Shown here one piece after another: positions 61,792 through 64,000 of a DNA stretch of 64,000 bases; the stretch's first letter is position 1, and each line of letters opens with the position of its first letter. This DNA is from Pyropia yezoensis (Eukaryota > Rhodophyta > Bangiophyceae > Bangiales > Bangiaceae). Location of the stretch: NCBI GenBank assembly GCA_009829735.1, contig CM020619.1:12887777-12951776 (forward strand), given 5' to 3'. A program made the position numbers and the translations under genes. The notes under the pieces are model-generated. The model had not been told where the DNA came from. It did no database searches and saw nothing but the letters and a program-made list of their open reading frames with translations.

Positions 61792-64000
61792 TCACGTTGA
61801 GGGAGGGCTGTTAGGGTCTATCTCATTCCGGGCACAGTATGCCCGGACCTTCTCAGCGGGAAGGTCCTCCACATAGTCCCACGTATCATCCTTGGCTTTG
61901 TAGCCAAACCAACGCACCCTCAACATGAGGCGGTCAGTGTCTTCATCCCATCCGTGGTCGATGAACTTATCAAACACGTACTCCTGCGGGCCCTGTTTGG
62001 CCGCAGGCAGTGAGGGGAGGTGCTACGCTTCCAAAGCACGCGCCCAAGCTGGGTCGCCTGCAGGCGGTGGTGCAACTTTGACCACGTCCTGTCCGTTCAC
62101 TGTGCGGACCCCATCGTCACTTTCGATGGTGAAGCGCCGCCCATCAGTACGAAGGACCTGGTACGGTCCCTTCGTCTGGAATACCAGCTTACCCCCAGTT
62201 GGGGTGTGCGAGTGTACCAGCACCCAGTCACCCTGCTCGGGGACATGTTTAGCATTGCGCACCTTTTTGTCAAAGGTACGCTTGTAGCGCTTTTGTGCTT
62301 TGTCCATCTCAGCCCTGACTTTAGGGATGAGGTTTTCAAGCCTAGCGGCGAACTCCGCCTTACTCTCAGTAGGAGTAGGCGTACTGCCACCATCCTCCCT
62401 AGTTGGGAGCGACCGCCGCACGGCAATAGACCGCACGCGACGGGGGGTCACAAAAGCGAGGGGTACTTCCCCTGTAGATGAGTGAACCTGCGAATTGTAG
62501 GCAGTAGTAAGGATAGAAATGTATTGGTCCCACGTCTTCACGTGCTCACTCACATAGTGGCGCAGCTGCCTAACAATAGTTTTGTTGAAGCGCTCCACCT
62601 GCCCATTAGTTTGTGGGTGGTAGGGGGTGGCATAGTTTGCCTTAACCCCCAACATATCCAGCACTCCCTGAAACAGTACAGACGCAAATTGCGGTCCATT
62701 GTCCGATAGTGTACTATCTGGGATGCCATACGCGGCAACCCGGTAATCTAGGAAGGCTGACACGACCGACATGGCCGTGATCTCTGCCAGTGGGATCGCT
62801 CGCGTAAGTTTCGTGAAGCGGTCACAGATGACCAGGAGGTACTGGTTGCCCTCCTCGGTCACGGGCAGTGGCCCAAGGATGTCCATCGCCAACGCGGCGA
62901 AGGGCTCCTTGGCCGGGAATAATAGCATAGCCGTACTAGGCCGCCGTTCCATCAGACGGTTCTGTGCACAACTTGTGCAGGCAGCCACCCAACTGTAGAT
63001 GTCCACCACCATGGACGGCCAGTAGTACCTGGTCCTCAGGGTCTGGTACAGTTTACTAGACCCCAGGTGTCCACCCGTGGGAGCGTTGTGCTCCCTCTCA
63101 AGGATACTGTCCTTGAGGGATGCGGGGACGACAAGTTGTTCGGTCCCCTGGAATACCCCCCTCCTCATGAGGAGGCCATCGTCTCCCAGAAAGAAACGCG
63201 TCTCTACCACTGTATCCAGTATATCCCTCTGCGACTTGCAGAAGGGATCCTCGGCCTGGGCCTTCACCACCTCCTCCAGGGACAGGGGCAAGTACTTCTT
63301 GTTCCCTGGCGCCTCGGGGTTCAACGCCTGACCCGAGCGCGTGACTACCCCCACGATGGGGATGTCCTCATCAACTGGGTTAGTGTCCAGCCCCTCGGTA
63401 GGTACCCGAGAGAGGCCGTTGGCAAGGGCATGTTGCCTGCCAGGTCGGTACTCAGTATCAAAGTTGAACGGTGCCAGTCGCACCCTCCACCGGTTGAGAC
63501 GAGTGTTCGTTCAGTCCGTCTTGCAGATAAACTGCAACGCGCGGTGGTCACAGCGGATGAGGAACTTCTCACCCTCTAGGTAGTGACGAAGTGACGTCAC
63601 CGCCCACACCACTGCGAGTCCCTCCAACTCGTTGACTCCGTAGCTCTTCTTGGCCGAGTTCAGCCCTTTACTGAAGTATCCCACCGGCAAGTACTCCTTG
63701 TCCGGCTGCTGCTGAAGCAACACACAACCAAGTTGGTCGTAGCTAGCGTCCACATCCAGGATGTAGTGGCCTCCCAACCTGGGAATAGCCAAGATAGGGG
63801 GCTTCAGCAGTAGGTCCCGAAGAGTCTCAAAGGGTTCCTGCTCCACCCGACTTAGGGAAGGCAGGTTCTTCGGTAGCGTCGAGCTAACTAGCTCAGTCAG
63901 TGGCTTAGCCACCTTGGCGAAGCCCTTGGTGAAACGTCGGTACACGCTACACATCCCGAGGAAGCTCCTCATCTGGGTCTGGGTCCGGGGGTACTGAGCC
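61792..64000 (-). pseudogene. pol: Element E pol: RNase H, integrase, chromodomain (RT off window)
   Basis: Reading from the right edge: the end of RT (MRSFLGMCSVYRRF), RNase H (DVDASYDQLG; ELEGLAVVW; RCDHRALQF) to a TGA at 63511-63513, then in the same frame YRPGRQHALANGLSRVP. Next the integrase with HNAPTGGHLGSSKLY, the Cys pair ACTSCAQNR, first Asp (AMDILGPLP), second Asp (SDNGPQFAS) and Glu (NGQVERFN). A barrel region and a TAG at 62023-62025 follow, then in the same frame the chromodomain (MLRVRWFGYKAKDDTWDYVE) ending at 61792. Two nonsense codons, no frameshift. It lacks the C-terminal extension of element B. Confidence 0.9.

Larger units (their letters stand above)
58931..64000 (-). 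mobile_element. LTR retrotransposon E (Ty3/gypsy chromovirus), right part outside window
   Basis: The 3' LTR is at 58931-59399, then a polypurine tract, a decayed plus-strand antisense ORF and minus-strand pol running off the right edge. Gag, RT and the 5' LTR are not in the window. The antisense ORF and pol end tail to tail, 111 bp apart, as in element B. Pol has two nonsense codons, so this copy is inactive. Two E-family solo LTRs occur elsewhere in the window. Confidence 0.88.

Noticed and set aside
1-64000. tRNA, rRNA or other structural RNA genes
   Set aside because: I looked for tRNA-like T-loop/CCA patterns and rRNA-like conserved blocks and found none beyond the primer-binding complements next to the LTRs.

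Overview
This is a GC-rich, intron-poor, repeat-dominated stretch of a eukaryotic nuclear genome. It has no bacterial operon structure, no rRNA or tRNA gene I can recognise, and no CRISPR. The main content is Ty3/gypsy-type LTR retrotransposons of the chromodomain (chromovirus) class, interspersed with Ala/Gly/Pro/Arg-rich host sequence that stays open in many frames. High GC, plant/alga-like chromoviruses and a PPR-like host fragment would suit a GC-rich alga such as a bangiophyte red alga, but that is a guess from composition only.

Layout. 1-580 is the 3' end of an LTR element (H) with its polypurine tract and LTR. 581-7.8 kb is GC-rich host sequence with an Ala-rich, partly PPR-like coding tract on the minus strand, lying between two arrays of the same ~31-bp minisatellite. 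7782-8626 is a decayed solo LTR of the D family. 9.4-11.6 kb is a decayed gag and 5' LTR of element G. 11.6-35.6 kb is a three-level nest. A degenerate plus-strand pol (A, 11600-14517 and 31855-32595) is interrupted by element D (14518-31849, minus; 969-bp LTRs; target duplication GCTAC). D is itself interrupted by element B (20475-30315, minus; 407-bp LTRs; target duplication AGGGG). A second copy of the A fragment at 34436-35540 preserves the empty site of D.

32906-33134 is a TA-flanked MITE. 36.9-38.1 kb holds a host-like hypothetical tract. 38353-41436 is a single 1027-codon ORF for a P-loop NTPase resembling the Crinkler/RHS superfamily. 42373-43209 is a candidate inverted-repeat DNA element. 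43292-43758 is a solo LTR of the E family. Element C (43801-53284, minus; 644-bp LTRs; target duplication AGGTG) carries an intact gag and a broken pol, and an E-family solo LTR (target duplication GCCTT) sits inside its pol. 53.3-58.9 kb is GC-rich host sequence with a Myb/SANT-like fragment and a Cys-rich frame. From 58931 to the right edge is element E (minus), truncated by the window.

How the parts work together. B is the only element that reads as complete: gag, a canonical gag-pol -1 frameshift point, protease, RT, RNase H, DD35E integrase and chromodomain, plus a ~205-residue C-terminal extension with a hydrophobic segment. Between pol and the 3' LTR it also carries a long ORF on the opposite strand (21551-23437). 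Element E has a decayed antisense ORF in the same place, and the two appear homologous by eye. This conserved antisense accessory gene is the most interesting feature of the window. D carries a different extra, a twin C2H2 zinc-finger ORF upstream of gag, which the B insertion splits. Three elements (B, C, D) have slippery heptamers at the gag/pol junction with pol in the -1 frame.
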